DNA of 64,000 nucleotides from Mycolicibacterium alvei (GCF_010727325.1 NZ_AP022565.1:806001-870000); one strand, 5' to 3'; counted from the stretch's first letter, positions 16,962-25,384 are shown. Translations and numbers: made by a program. Notes: generated by a model not told the origin, from the sequence alone.

Positions 16962-18067
16962 CCGGCGCCGCCGTTCTGTTTCGGCTGAAGCGCTGCGGCG
17001 ATGGTGGCGTCGAGCGCATTTCGCAGCGTCCGGGTGCGGTAATCGCTGCTGACACAGCTATAGATCGCTGTGGTCGACGCGTGCTCATGACCCATTTGGT
17101 GCTGAACGAACATCGCATCCCAGCCGGCTTCGAGCAAATGCGTTGCATAGGACCGTCGGAACGAGTGGAGATCGAGGCCGGGCGATAGGTCGAGATCGTC
17201 ACAGTAGCGGCGGAACCGCCTGATGAGTGTGGTTTCCGAGACGAGATTCCCGCGTTCGCTGGGGAACAGGTCGATCCCATCGTCCATATGGTGTTGACCA
17301 TTTTCCAGCCAGTCGACCAGCACCTCGGGCGTCCAGTCGAAGACTGTCAGGACGCTGCGCCGCTTCGGCGGGGAGCCCTTCTTCGCTTTGCCGTATCGCA
17401 CATGAACCAGTCCGAACTTTCCGAACTCCTTAGCGTGGGGGTTCCTTGCGAAGTCGACCGTCTGCAGGTGGGCCAGTTCGTTGAACCGCAACCCATACGA
17501 GTAGGCGATCTTGAACATCACGGCGTCGCGGTACGCGGGCAGCCAACCCTTTCTGCCCGAAGCTACGACGGCAGATACCTGCTCGTCGGCATGATCGAAG
17601 AAGTCTTGAAGTTCGCGCTTGGTGAATGCGCGTTTCTCGGGTTGGGCCTCGTTCTCCTGGACGTGTCGTGCGGTGTTCCAGTCGAAGAAGACCTGGGATG
17701 GGTGGGTCCCGAACAGTGCTTCGCAGACGCGGTCCCAGCCGTAGTCTGGATTGCTGACATAGGAGCAGAACTGTCGCAGGCCGACCTGATACGAACGGAT
17801 CGACGATTGGGCGAGTTTGTGGATACTGCGGAGATCGCCGAAGAACTCGTCGACCATGGCGACGGTCCAGGTCCATGGGAACTCGTTCGAGTGCTCGATG
17901 AAGCGCTGCACCTGCTTGATGCGGGCGTCGATAGTCTCGAACTGCAGATTGCGGCTGAGCTGCTGGTTGCGCCAGCCTTGGAGCATTTCGGCGACTGTTT
18001 GTTCTTCGGGGTGCAGGGGCCGGACCGCGTCAACGAGATACGCACGTCCGACGTCGTCGACTGCCAC
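16958..18067 (-). CDS. Tyrosine recombinase/integrase (first gene of recombinase trio)
   Basis: 369 residues from GTG 18067. The full catalytic set is visible: Arg in YSYGLRFNELAHL near residue 195, Lys in YGKAKKGSPPK, HxxR in LHSFRRSYATHL near residue 304, His in QMGHEHAS and the nucleophile Tyr in AIYSCVS near residue 339. The N-terminal SAM-like core-binding domain is present. Expected to catalyse site-specific integration or transposition of the trio-bearing element. No attachment sites were identified with certainty; a 14-bp-arm palindrome lies just upstream. Confidence 0.9.
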   Translation of the reverse strand: MAVDDVGRAYLVDAVRPLHPEEQTVAEMLQGWRNQQLSRNLQFETIDARIKQVQRFIEHSNEFPWTWTVAMVDEFFGDLRSIHKLAQSSIRSYQVGLRQFCSYVSNPDYGWDRVCEALFGTHPSQVFFDWNTARHVQENEAQPEKRAFTKRELQDFFDHADEQVSAVVASGRKGWLPAYRDAVMFKIAYSYGLRFNELAHLQTVDFARNPHAKEFGKFGLVHVRYGKAKKGSPPKRRSVLTVFDWTPEVLVDWLENGQHHMDDGIDLFPSERGNLVSETTLIRRFRRYCDDLDLSPGLDLHSFRRSYATHLLEAGWDAMFVQHQMGHEHASTTAIYSCVSSDYRTRTLRNALDATIAAALQPKQNGGAG

Positions 18068-18090
18068 CCGAAACTCCCGCCGTCTGGTAT

Positions 18091-18119
18091 CAACAGATGA
18101 ATCAATGATTCATCTGTTG
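18091..18119. repeat. Perfect palindrome with 14-bp arms upstream of recombinase trio
   Basis: The arms CAACAGATGAATCA and its inverse complement surround a single central base, 24 nt upstream of the trio's first start codon. Candidate XRE operator or recombinase binding site. Too AT-rich and too exactly symmetric to be chance in this GC-rich DNA. Confidence 0.6.
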
Positions 18120-18394
18120 CATCATCAAGTCAAGACCCCAGGTCAGCGTGTCGACGGAACGGCCACGGGCGCAGCGGGCATTGCAGCCGACACAAGTCGG
18201 CACCGCACGGATGTCGGTCGGAAAGTCTTGCAACGCAGCCGAAAACCACGGGAGGAGTGGTGGTCGGCAAGCGGCGAGGAGTTGATTCATCCGATGCAAT
18301 ATGCAGTGGTTCACTTAACATAATGTAGCTTATCGGTACATAACTGGCGTGGGTATAGGTGAGCCGCAGCTGGCCGCTGCGCAGTTGTCCGATG

Positions 18395-18615
18395 TCCGAT
18401 CCGGAACCAGTTGAGAGTAATCCGGGAAAACATGAGAGTGATCCGATTCTGCCCTGTTTTCCGGAACCATCTGAGAGTTCTGTTGTTGCAGCGTGTTCGG
18501 TGTTTCTAGGTCGCGGTGGTCACTCGACCACCGCGACGACCGCTGAATCCGCGATGATCTGACAGTGTCGGACTGAGCGTTTCGGATCGTCCGCGATTAT
18601 CTGAGAGTGCCGGAT
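18395..18615 (+). repeat. Array of ~20-bp TGAGAGT-type repeats, left copy
   Basis: Five same-strand boxes with consensus TCCGsnAnnATCTGAGAGT, with TGAGAGT or TGACAGT at 18412, 18433, 18472, 18560 and 18602. The spacing is irregular (21 and 39 nt, then larger). Related boxes recur at 58950-59215. Such arrays are typical of transposase-binding ends of IS21, IS481 or Tn7-like elements. The surrounding 18120-18712 stretch has no supported gene. Confidence 0.55.
18510..18537. terminator. Strong GC hairpin between repeat boxes
   Basis: GTCGCGGTGGTC-actc-GACCACCGCGAC: 12-bp perfect stem with a 4-nt loop. No T-tract follows, so it is either an actinobacterial intrinsic terminator or a structural element of the repeat array. 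It is not conserved in the copy near 59150. Confidence 0.5.
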
Positions 18616-18662
18616 ATGTGTCCCCGCGCAACGGGTTCGAGGTCCGCGATGCCTGACGTAAT

Positions 18663-18675
18663 CGTCACAGTGACG
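18663..18675. promoter_or_regulatory. 13-bp palindrome CGTCACAGTGACG, left copy
   Basis: Perfect palindrome (6-bp arms, one centre base) 38 nt past the VbhA-like stop. The identical 13-mer occurs at 59307-59319 in the diverged right copy. A related TGTCACCGTGACA lies at 19123-19135 upstream of the same gene. Likely a protein-binding site of the element. Confidence 0.5.
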
Positions 18676-18712
18676 TAACTGCGTGGTGTGGCTGGATGTA
18701 TCTGATGGAGAC

Positions 18713-19093
18713 TTAGGTGGCGGAATTGCCTTCCTGCGCTGGGTTTTCCGGTTCTGGAAACGGGTCATCGAAGTTGTCGGGCGCGACGAGGTTGGGCAGC
18801 TGGCCGAACTGGCGATGAGGCGGGCCCGATGAGGTGACCGTGTTGCCGGCGGCGTCAGCTGCTTTGAGTACCTGGCTTGTGTATTCGTCGATGGTGATTC
18901 GGCCGGCGGCGAGTTCGATCAGCCGTTGTGTGGATTCGCGGTCAGGTATCGCGTCTGCGAGCATGCTGTCGACGATGGCGTCGCGCACCGCTCGTTGATC
19001 TTTGGCTGACAGGCTGCTGTTGTGCAGCAGCTCGGCTAGTTCTGCTGCAAAGGCGCCAGGTTCGTGGTCGGCAGTCTCACCAGTCACGGTCAC
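18713..19093 (-). CDS. Small protein with VbhA-like antitoxin domain (orphan)
   Basis: 126 residues from GTG 19093. The central part, AKDQRAVRDAIVDSMLADAI then DRESTQRLIELAAGRITIDEYTSQVL, follows the pattern of VbhA-type antitoxins, short helical proteins that block Fic-domain AMPylating toxins. No Fic gene is adjacent. The C-terminus is acidic and Pro-rich (PDNFDDPFPEPENP). A TATAAT box (minus strand, 19099-19094) abuts the GTG, so transcription may be leaderless or the true start may be downstream. A broken homologue lies at 59330-59562. VbhA assignment is by pattern only. Confidence 0.55.
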   Translation of the reverse strand: MTVTGETADHEPGAFAAELAELLHNSSLSAKDQRAVRDAIVDSMLADAIPDRESTQRLIELAAGRITIDEYTSQVLKAADAAGNTVTSSGPPHRQFGQLPNLVAPDNFDDPFPEPENPAQEGNSAT

Positions 19094-19102
19094 ATTATAT
19101 GC

Positions 19103-19135
19103 GTGTGCTCACCGCACACTTTTGTCACCGTGACA
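19103..19135. promoter_or_regulatory. Two palindromes at the VbhA-like gene promoter
   Basis: GTGTGC-tcacc-GCACAC (19103-19119) lies over the expected -35/-10 spacer of the minus-strand promoter. TGTCAC-c-GTGACA (19123-19135) lies just upstream of it. Both are suitably placed for autoregulation; the second matches the 13-bp palindromes at 18663 and 59307. Confidence 0.4.
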
Positions 19136-19193
19136 CTTCTCCCCTGCTCGCTATAACGGTAAAGTCACTGCCCCGCACCGGATTACCCACTTT

Positions 19194-19219
19194 TGATGGA
19201 TAATGTTGATTATCCATCA
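19194..19219. repeat. Inverted repeat with 11-bp arms before the tyrosine recombinase gene
   Basis: TGATGGATAAT-gttg-ATTATCCATCA, ending 22 nt before the integrase ATG. AT-rich arms around a short spacer resemble a tyrosine-recombinase core site or an operator. The spacer (4 nt) is shorter than the usual 6-8 nt of XerCD/Cre-type cores. Confidence 0.45.
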
Positions 19220-19240
19220 TTCTTGCGTGAGCGTTGAGAC

Positions 19241-20326
19241 ATGGTCGTCAGCCGCGAATCCTCGCCTAAGTCGCCTGCCCCTGTAGCGACGACTGAGGCA
19301 TCTGCCGATCCGCTTCCGGTCTGGTTTGTTGAGTTCCTCAATGATCGGCAGACCCGCAAACCATCCGCACACACGATGAAGGCGTACCGCCAGGACTTCG
19401 TTGCGATCGCCACGCTGGCCACCGGCGGCGATCCAGCTCGACTCGCCGTATCTGACATAACGAAAGAATCGATGCGTGCCGTGTTCGCCGCCTATGCGCG
19501 CGACCATGAAGCCGCTTCGATCCGGCGATGCTGGTCCACCTGGAATGTGCTGTGCACATTCCTGTTCACTTCTGAACTGCTGACTGCGAATCCCATGGCG
19601 TTGGTCGGTCGACCAAAACTCGCGCGGTCGCTACCCAAGGCGCTCCCCCACACCGCCGTCGGCGCGTTGCTGCAAGCTGTCGCAGATGGCGCGGACTCGA
19701 AACGTCAAACAGATTGGGCAGAAAGGGATCTCGCGATAATCCTCACGTCGTTGTTGGCAGGCTTGCGGGCAGAGGAACTGCGCCAGGCCGATGTCGGCGA
19801 CGTGCGCACCGTCGACGACGGTGCCGGGATCATCCACGTGAAAGGCAAGGGCGGCAAGGATCGGTCGGTACCGGTAGAAGCCGACTTGTTGAGAGTGATC
19901 GAAGCCTATCTCGACAGCAGGGCGACGCGATTCCCTGACACCGTCAAAGGTCAGGCTAGACCCACGGTCGGCGGTCTTTCTCGGTGGCCGGCACGTTCAC
20001 CTCTTTTTGTTGGGCGAGACGGCCAGCGCATCACACGGGGAACGGTGCAGTCACGCATCAAGCGTGCTTTCAAGCTTGCCGGTCCCGATGCCCAGCCGGT
20101 ACCCGGGGCGATGGTGCACGGGTTGCGACATACTTTCGCCACCGAATTGGCCAACGCAAATGTCAGCGTCTACACATTGATGAAGCTGCTGGGCCACGAA
20201 TCAATGACCACATCCCAGCGCTACGTCACTGCCGCAGGAACCGAAACGCGCACAGCTGCAGCACAAAACCGCATGTATGAACTCGCTGCCGACGTTGCGG
20301 CAGTATGCCCTGTCCCCGGCATCTGA
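19241..20326 (+). CDS. XerC/D-like tyrosine recombinase
   Basis: 361 residues from ATG 19241. An N-terminal SAM-like domain (FVEFLNDRQTRKPSAHTMKAY) is followed by a complete catalytic domain: Arg in LLAGLRAEELRQ near residue 187, Lys in KGKGGKDRSVPV, HxxR in HGLRHTFATEL near residue 295, LLGHES and the Tyr nucleophile in QRYVT near residue 328. Probable integrase of the flanking island; no excisionase gene was recognised. It is unrelated in detail to the trio recombinase at 16958. Confidence 0.9.
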   Translation: MVVSRESSPKSPAPVATTEASADPLPVWFVEFLNDRQTRKPSAHTMKAYRQDFVAIATLATGGDPARLAVSDITKESMRAVFAAYARDHEAASIRRCWSTWNVLCTFLFTSELLTANPMALVGRPKLARSLPKALPHTAVGALLQAVADGADSKRQTDWAERDLAIILTSLLAGLRAEELRQADVGDVRTVDDGAGIIHVKGKGGKDRSVPVEADLLRVIEAYLDSRATRFPDTVKGQARPTVGGLSRWPARSPLFVGRDGQRITRGTVQSRIKRAFKLAGPDAQPVPGAMVHGLRHTFATELANANVSVYTLMKLLGHESMTTSQRYVTAAGTETRTAAAQNRMYELAADVAAVCPVPGI

Positions 20327-20552
20327 ACTTGAGAGGCGCAACAGAGGAGCCGGCTCTGTGGTGCAATCAGTGGTACGTATTTCCGCTTGCTCTTGGTTTG
20401 CGCCAAGGCGCTGGCGGCCACCACGACGAACGGCTCACCTCAGGCCGGCCCGCCAACAGAATAGGATTGGTGTTGTTGCGCCTGGCAAACCCGGGGTAGG
20501 TTGAGTCCGTCAGTGCGTTTGCTGACTTGTGCGCGTCGGATCGGGGGAATGG

Positions 20553-20909
20553 ATGCCGCAGGTTTCGAAGGCTCAGCCTTCGTCTTCTCAGGGGCTGAGG
20601 GTTGATCCGGATGATCTTTCGGACTCAGCTAACCGGATCGACCGTTTGGTCACTGATCTGAAGTCCAGCCACGAATCGGCGCATGGCCGCATGGAAGCCG
20701 CGCAGGCCGGTCAGGTGGGGCGTTCGGGGGTCGCGTTAAAAGGTCTGGTCACGAAGTGGCGGTCCGACAGCACTGCGTTGGTCGAGCAGCTGACCAAGCA
20801 TGGTCAGGCATTCCGGTCGGCAGCTACGGCCTACCGGGAGACAGATGCTCGTGCAGCCTGCACCATCAAGACTGCTGGCAACGAGGCCAACCCTGTCTCC
20901 CAGCTGTGA
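20553..20909 (+). CDS. WXG100/ESX-like helical protein
   Basis: 118 residues from ATG 20553, with GGGGGA just upstream; an earlier in-frame GTG at 20529 lacks one. It is an all-helical, about 100-residue protein with LRVDPDDLSDSANRIDRLVTD and a KGLVTKWRSDSTALVEQLTKH segment, resembling type VII secretion target/EspC-like proteins (a W-centred turn between two helices). The strict WxG is not present. First gene of a trio with a DUF1023 hydrolase and a lipoprotein. Likely an export partner or chaperone (inference). Confidence 0.6.
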   Translation: MPQVSKAQPSSSQGLRVDPDDLSDSANRIDRLVTDLKSSHESAHGRMEAAQAGQVGRSGVALKGLVTKWRSDSTALVEQLTKHGQAFRSAATAYRETDARAACTIKTAGNEANPVSQL

Positions 20910-20921
20910 AGCCCACGTGAC

Positions 20922-22568
20922 GTGTCCCTGACAATCGCTGATATTGATCGTTGGAGTGCTGGCGATGTCCGGGAAGTGTTCCACGCTGCGCAAAGCCGCG
21001 CCGACGCTGCTCGTGAGGCGAACGATGGCATTGCACGCCTCCCTGCGTTTGAGCAGTGGGGCGGCGACGCGTCTGACGCCGCCCGTAGGGCGAACGAGCA
21101 GCAGCGCAGAGATCTCGACAAGCATGGCAATGAGTCGATCGCAGTAGCGCGTGCCGCGGATCAGGCCGCCAGCGGTATTGAGGCGGTCCAGAATAGGTTG
21201 GCCAACCTGCGCGCTAAGGCCGAAAAGCTGGGGATGGCACTAAACCCGGCGACCAACTCGTTCGACCGTGCGCCTGGGTCTACGATCAACGGCTCGCAGA
21301 TGATCACGGCGCTGTTGGAGCTCCAACCCGAGCTCAACGCAGTGCTGGCCGATGCCAACGCAGTCGATCAGCGATTGACCGATGCGATCAAGATGGCTAC
21401 CGGCGAGTCGCCGATTCCCGATGCGCCCCATGACAATCGGCCGGAAATACAAGAGGCGCTGTCCAAGCCGCTGCCCCAAGATCCTCAAGCGTTCAATGAC
21501 CTGTGGGAGCAGCTGACCCCCGAGGAAAAGGAGTGGCTTTACCAACGGGATCATTTCGTGGGCAACAGTGACGGAATGCCGTTTGATGAACGCAACGGAT
21601 TCAACGTACGGCATCTGGGCGAATTGGAGCATGCGAATAAGGCGGAGCTCGATCGTCTGCGCGCTCAACATCCAGACTGGGCGGCCGGCAACTACCCGAC
21701 CAACAAGGGAAGGTCAGAGTGGAAGCGATGGAAAGCCGAGTGGGACAACGCGAATAAGTCGCAGACTGAGTACGGCCAGGTGCGGCAGGCGCTCGATTCG
21801 AGCAAAGATGGGCTCCCTAGGTTCCTCGGCGTCCTCGACGACAAGGGCCACGCCGCTGTATCCATCAACAACCCGGACGAGGCGAAACGCAACGCCACCT
21901 TCGTGCCGGGGACCGGTCAAGACGTATCCCGTCTGGAGTACAGCACAGAGAAGTCCAAAGCGATGTATGAGGCGACGATGAGCGCGGACCGGTCGCTGCG
22001 GCCCGGTGACGTATCGGTAACTACGTGGATGGACTATGACCGGCCGATGAATGTCTTTCAGGCAGGATCTACCAGCCCCGCCCACGACGGGGCTGCTGCA
22101 CTTGAGGGCTTCCAGGGTGGCATGCGTGCCTCCCACGATGACATGTCGGCGGGTGGTCCCTCCACAAACACAGTCATTGGGCACAGCTACGGGTCAACTT
22201 TGATGGGTGCGGCCGGTCTTGACGGGTTCTTGGATGCCAACAACGTTGTTGCCGTGGGCAGCCCGGGAGTACTTGCCGGACATGCAGGAGATCTCAACCT
22301 GCCCTCAGATTCGAACGTGTTCGCAACCCGTGCTCAGAACGACATCATCGGATCAGTCACAGGGTTGACGCTTGGACCCGATCCGATGATGAGCAAGTTC
22401 GGCGGAATCCCGTTCGAGGCATCTCCCGGCAAACCTTGGCCATTCGGCTTGCCTTCCGTTGAGGCGCACAGCAGCTACTGGGACAACGCGAGCAATCCGG
22501 CCTTGATCAATATGGGCCGTATCATCGCCGGCAGAACCGACGTCACTCCACCAACATTCAACCCCTGA
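20922..22568 (+). CDS. DUF1023 alpha/beta hydrolase with helical N-terminal domain
   Basis: 548 residues from GTG 20922, 13 nt after the preceding gene. Residues 1-190 are helical and ESX-substrate-like (WGGDASDAARRANEQQRRDLDK). The C-terminal half is the DUF1023 hydrolase: FVPGTGQDVSR, then the nucleophile elbow IGHSYGSTLMG near residue 423 and AVGSPGV. A C-terminal His in VEAHSSYWDN completes the plausible triad. Mycobacterial homologues are common and poorly characterised; the combination suggests a secreted esterase or toxin exported by a type VII system. Confidence 0.75.
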   Translation: MSLTIADIDRWSAGDVREVFHAAQSRADAAREANDGIARLPAFEQWGGDASDAARRANEQQRRDLDKHGNESIAVARAADQAASGIEAVQNRLANLRAKAEKLGMALNPATNSFDRAPGSTINGSQMITALLELQPELNAVLADANAVDQRLTDAIKMATGESPIPDAPHDNRPEIQEALSKPLPQDPQAFNDLWEQLTPEEKEWLYQRDHFVGNSDGMPFDERNGFNVRHLGELEHANKAELDRLRAQHPDWAAGNYPTNKGRSEWKRWKAEWDNANKSQTEYGQVRQALDSSKDGLPRFLGVLDDKGHAAVSINNPDEAKRNATFVPGTGQDVSRLEYSTEKSKAMYEATMSADRSLRPGDVSVTTWMDYDRPMNVFQAGSTSPAHDGAAALEGFQGGMRASHDDMSAGGPSTNTVIGHSYGSTLMGAAGLDGFLDANNVVAVGSPGVLAGHAGDLNLPSDSNVFATRAQNDIIGSVTGLTLGPDPMMSKFGGIPFEASPGKPWPFGLPSVEAHSSYWDNASNPALINMGRIIAGRTDVTPPTFNP

Positions 22569-22574
22569 GATCCC

Positions 22575-23204
22575 ATGCCCTCACCGAAACAGTTTCTAGT
22601 CGCCGCGGCCGTGTGCGCGCTGATGGCCGCTTGCTCGTCGAACACGCCGCCGGATGCATCGCCCAGCGCCCAGAAACCATCCGGCACTACCCTGATTCCA
22701 GGAGGCCCAATGGAACCGACGCCTGTCGCGCCCTCGCCGAAGATCCCGGCCAGTCAACAGGAAGCCCAGGACACCGTTCTGCGCTATCTGCAGCAGACCG
22801 TCAACGCCTTGCCGCCGGGAAGCACTCTGGATGGCACTAGATACGTTGTCGGGGGCGACACTCGCTACTGCGACGATGATCCCAGCGGCCCTGATGCGCC
22901 GGTCAGATTCTCCGATTGGCGCGATATACAAATGCCTCCGCAGGACAATTACAACGCGCTTGTTGAGCAAGTTGGCGAACTGTGGAAAAGCTGGGGGTGG
23001 CAAGTCATTGAGCGCGACGGATATGACAAGCCGAACCGCTTCGGATATGCGCCAGACGGTTACATCCTTCAGATCACGGCGGCGTATCCGGCCAACTACC
23101 CGCCGAGCGTGATTGGTGCCTCTCCGTGCTATCCCGGAAACCTGCGTCGTGACGATCTGCCGCGAAACCCGCCTGTGATAGCTCAGCAGCCGGTCAAAGG
23201 ATGA
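22575..23204 (+). CDS. Lipoprotein, partner of DUF1023 hydrolase
   Basis: 209 residues from ATG 22575, 6 nt after the hydrolase stop. Signal peptide FLVAAAVCALMAAC with a lipobox (LMAAC) puts the lipidated Cys near residue 20. A Pro/Ser-rich linker is followed by a domain with DTVLRYLQQTVNALPPGS and RYCDDDPSGPDAPVRFSDWRDI. Such lipoproteins commonly follow DUF1023 genes in mycobacteria; a receptor or immunity role is possible but unproven. The 317 nt after it contain no supported gene. Confidence 0.75.
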   Translation: MPSPKQFLVAAAVCALMAACSSNTPPDASPSAQKPSGTTLIPGGPMEPTPVAPSPKIPASQQEAQDTVLRYLQQTVNALPPGSTLDGTRYVVGGDTRYCDDDPSGPDAPVRFSDWRDIQMPPQDNYNALVEQVGELWKSWGWQVIERDGYDKPNRFGYAPDGYILQITAAYPANYPPSVIGASPCYPGNLRRDDLPRNPPVIAQQPVKG

Positions 23205-23521
23205 TCCGGAGAACAGCTTGCACCGTGCAGTAGCGATATAGCCTGGCGCTTGCGCTGCGTCGCATCAGTCGAAGGCGGATCCCAGGACGGCACGAGGATC
23301 CAGACGTCGGGCTGACCTCATCGGCACAACCCAGCGCGCTCCCTGTGGAGAGCAGCCAAACGCGCGTCGCAAGGCGAGTACGACAGCACACTTCATTGAG
23401 GTGAACCGATGCTGCAGGCGGCGCAGTGTTCCTCGGCGGCGCGGTTTCGCCGTCCTGGCCATCCGTCGCACCTCAACGCGGGCTCCCGACCCCGTCAAAG
23501 GGATGAGCGTCAGCGACCGAC

Positions 23522-24691
23522 CTACTTTTGAAAGTGACGATCGAGCCGATCGGCAATCTCACTGATCGTGGTGTTGCGTGTGATCCCCAGATCATCCAAT
23601 GGCACCAGTCCTACATTCGTGTTCACGCTGGCGTGGTCGTAGTGGATGGCGGCGAAAAATGGTCGATTGGTGGCAGGCCGGTAGCACACAATCGTGTAAG
23701 GAGTGTACGGAAGTGTCTGGTCTTGAAGCCAACCGTACGAATCAGTCGGTTCGGCCACCACGAACAACGTCTCCCCGGTCACCGATCCGGGAAAGATCCG
23801 TTCGAATTCCTTCCTGATTTCTGCCTTCTCCTGAAGATCCTCACCGATTCCTTGGAAGTAGAAGTCAGGGGTGAAGTGGGAGAGGAAGACTCGACTCTGG
23901 TGCAGCCGGGCGTCGCTCGGCGGACTGGTTTGAACACGAACGACTCGGACCGGCTCATCGTCGATGATGACGCGCTGCTCACTATGGATACACAGTTGGC
24001 TATAGCCACGCCGGGCCAATTGGGTGGCTGCTTCCTCCATCAGCTGGTCGAGATCGGTAATCGTCTTGTTTACCCCTACCCCCTGGGGCGAATAGACGCG
24101 CCAATTCTTGGGGTGATTGCCCGGGGCGACGAACTTGTCGTCGGAAAACTCGAGATCGCTGATGACGATGAGGTGCGCCACCTGAGTCGTGGATTCACGG
24201 CTGAGTCTGCTAGCCGGCGCCGGGCGACCTGTGGGCACGTCTGTGGAGGCCGATCCAGATTCTTCGTCAGTGCTCGAGCTCGGGTTCGCGTCGTCGCCGT
24301 CGACCAGGCCCAGGAGGCGGTGGTACGCGTGGCGGTACTTGTCGGGTACGGGCCGCGAACCGCGTTCCCACTGCGAGATGGTCGCCCGGTTGACCCCTAA
24401 CACCTTGGCGACGTCGGTTTGATTGAGCCCTGCGACCACTCGCCGTTCAGCGAGAGTCTCGGCGCCCTCGGCAGTGCCGTAGAGGTCGGCGACCGCGACC
24501 CCGACGGCTGCGGCGATCGTAGGGACGCTTCGTGGTCTGGGTTGGCATTGGCCAGTCTCCCACTGCAAGACCACGTCCCATCCGGTGTTCAACCGCCTCG
24601 CTAACTCAGCGCGCGTCCACCCCAGGTCTTTCCGGACCGCCATCAGGCGCGAGCCGTCGAAGCCGCCCTTCTCACGTACGCCTCGCGCCAC
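23522..24691 (-). CDS. Tandem-XRE protein with unknown C-terminal domain
   Basis: 389 residues from GTG 24691, with GAGGAGG upstream. Two helix-turn-helix units occur in series: residues about 16-70 (LGWTRAELARRLNTGWDVVLQWETGQ) and about 78-130 (VAGLNQTDVAKVLGVNRATISQWERG). A Ser/Thr-rich linker then leads to a 210-residue domain starting AHLIVISDLEFSDDKF that I do not recognise. Tandem XRE plus an effector-like domain could be a sensor of foreign or stress signals. Flanked by gene-poor sequence on both sides. Confidence 0.7.
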   Translation of the reverse strand: MARGVREKGGFDGSRLMAVRKDLGWTRAELARRLNTGWDVVLQWETGQCQPRPRSVPTIAAAVGVAVADLYGTAEGAETLAERRVVAGLNQTDVAKVLGVNRATISQWERGSRPVPDKYRHAYHRLLGLVDGDDANPSSSTDEESGSASTDVPTGRPAPASRLSRESTTQVAHLIVISDLEFSDDKFVAPGNHPKNWRVYSPQGVGVNKTITDLDQLMEEAATQLARRGYSQLCIHSEQRVIIDDEPVRVVRVQTSPPSDARLHQSRVFLSHFTPDFYFQGIGEDLQEKAEIRKEFERIFPGSVTGETLFVVAEPTDSYGWLQDQTLPYTPYTIVCYRPATNRPFFAAIHYDHASVNTNVGLVPLDDLGITRNTTISEIADRLDRHFQK

Positions 24692-25384
24692 CGCCTCGAT
24701 CCTCCTCGCTTTCCCACCAACTTAGGCGCTTCGTTGTGTTCGTAGTGCGATGCATTGACAGCTGCGTCGCCGTGTCGGTACGCTAATGCCATATTGATGT
24801 ACCGTACCTCCACGGCAAGCGTTTGCTGACTGCGCGCCTTTTGGCCTGTGATGATCACGGTCGCTGCGTATTCGTGCTTCTTTTTGTGTTCGCGCCGATG
24901 TGTCGATGCTCGACCGTTCGATGAGCTGACGTATTCGAATGAAATCCTGTATTGGATCGATTACCAAGGTTATTCACTCTCGTTCGTACCTATCGCTGTG
25001 CCGCGCATGTGCGTCGGGTATCGCCAGGTGATCTAGATTCGTGAACGTGCGCCTGCGGCGTTTCAGGATTGTGTGGCTTGCGTATTCGAGCGAGCGGCAA
25101 GATTGCTGGGGCTCTTGTGGAGCACGGTTAGCGTGTGGTGAACTAGCGATTGCCCCGAATATTTATCGCGCCGGGGACAGGCCGTCGGCCCCTTTCACCG
25201 GGCTTGAACGGCGTTCGCACATTCCCATCACAGGAGGTGCTCGACACCGATTCGTACTTGACAGTCGATTTCGCGACTACTTCTAGGTCACTGACCCTAA
25301 GAATTGGAAAAGCCGGGGGGCAACCCGGCTTCTCCGATGCGGTCTAGCACCGCACCCATCCCACTCCCCGTTAGAGGAGGACAC
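24692..25384. other. Gene-poor intergenic region upstream of the Tn7-like operon
   Basis: No ORF here has family-like content. It holds a TTGACA box at 24754-24759 with a TACGCT 18 nt further on, a second TTGACA at 25258-25263, and the hairpin at 25310-25331. It is more AT-rich than its neighbours. I looked for Tn7-like end repeats and saw none I could defend. Confidence 0.5.
25310..25331 (+). terminator. Intrinsic-terminator-like hairpin
   Basis: AAGCCGGG-gggcaa-CCCGGCTT: 8-bp GC-rich stem followed by CTCC rather than a T-run. It insulates the transposition operon, whose first ribosome site starts about 45 nt later. Confidence 0.6.

Noticed and set aside
24848..25036. 62-residue frame in the gene-poor region
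   Set aside because: No ribosome site, no family, and AT-rich non-coding-like composition.
25258..25290. TTGACAGTCG as a Tn7-like end or promoter
   Set aside because: A single box without repeats and without a fitting -10; kept only as a note in the intergenic entry.
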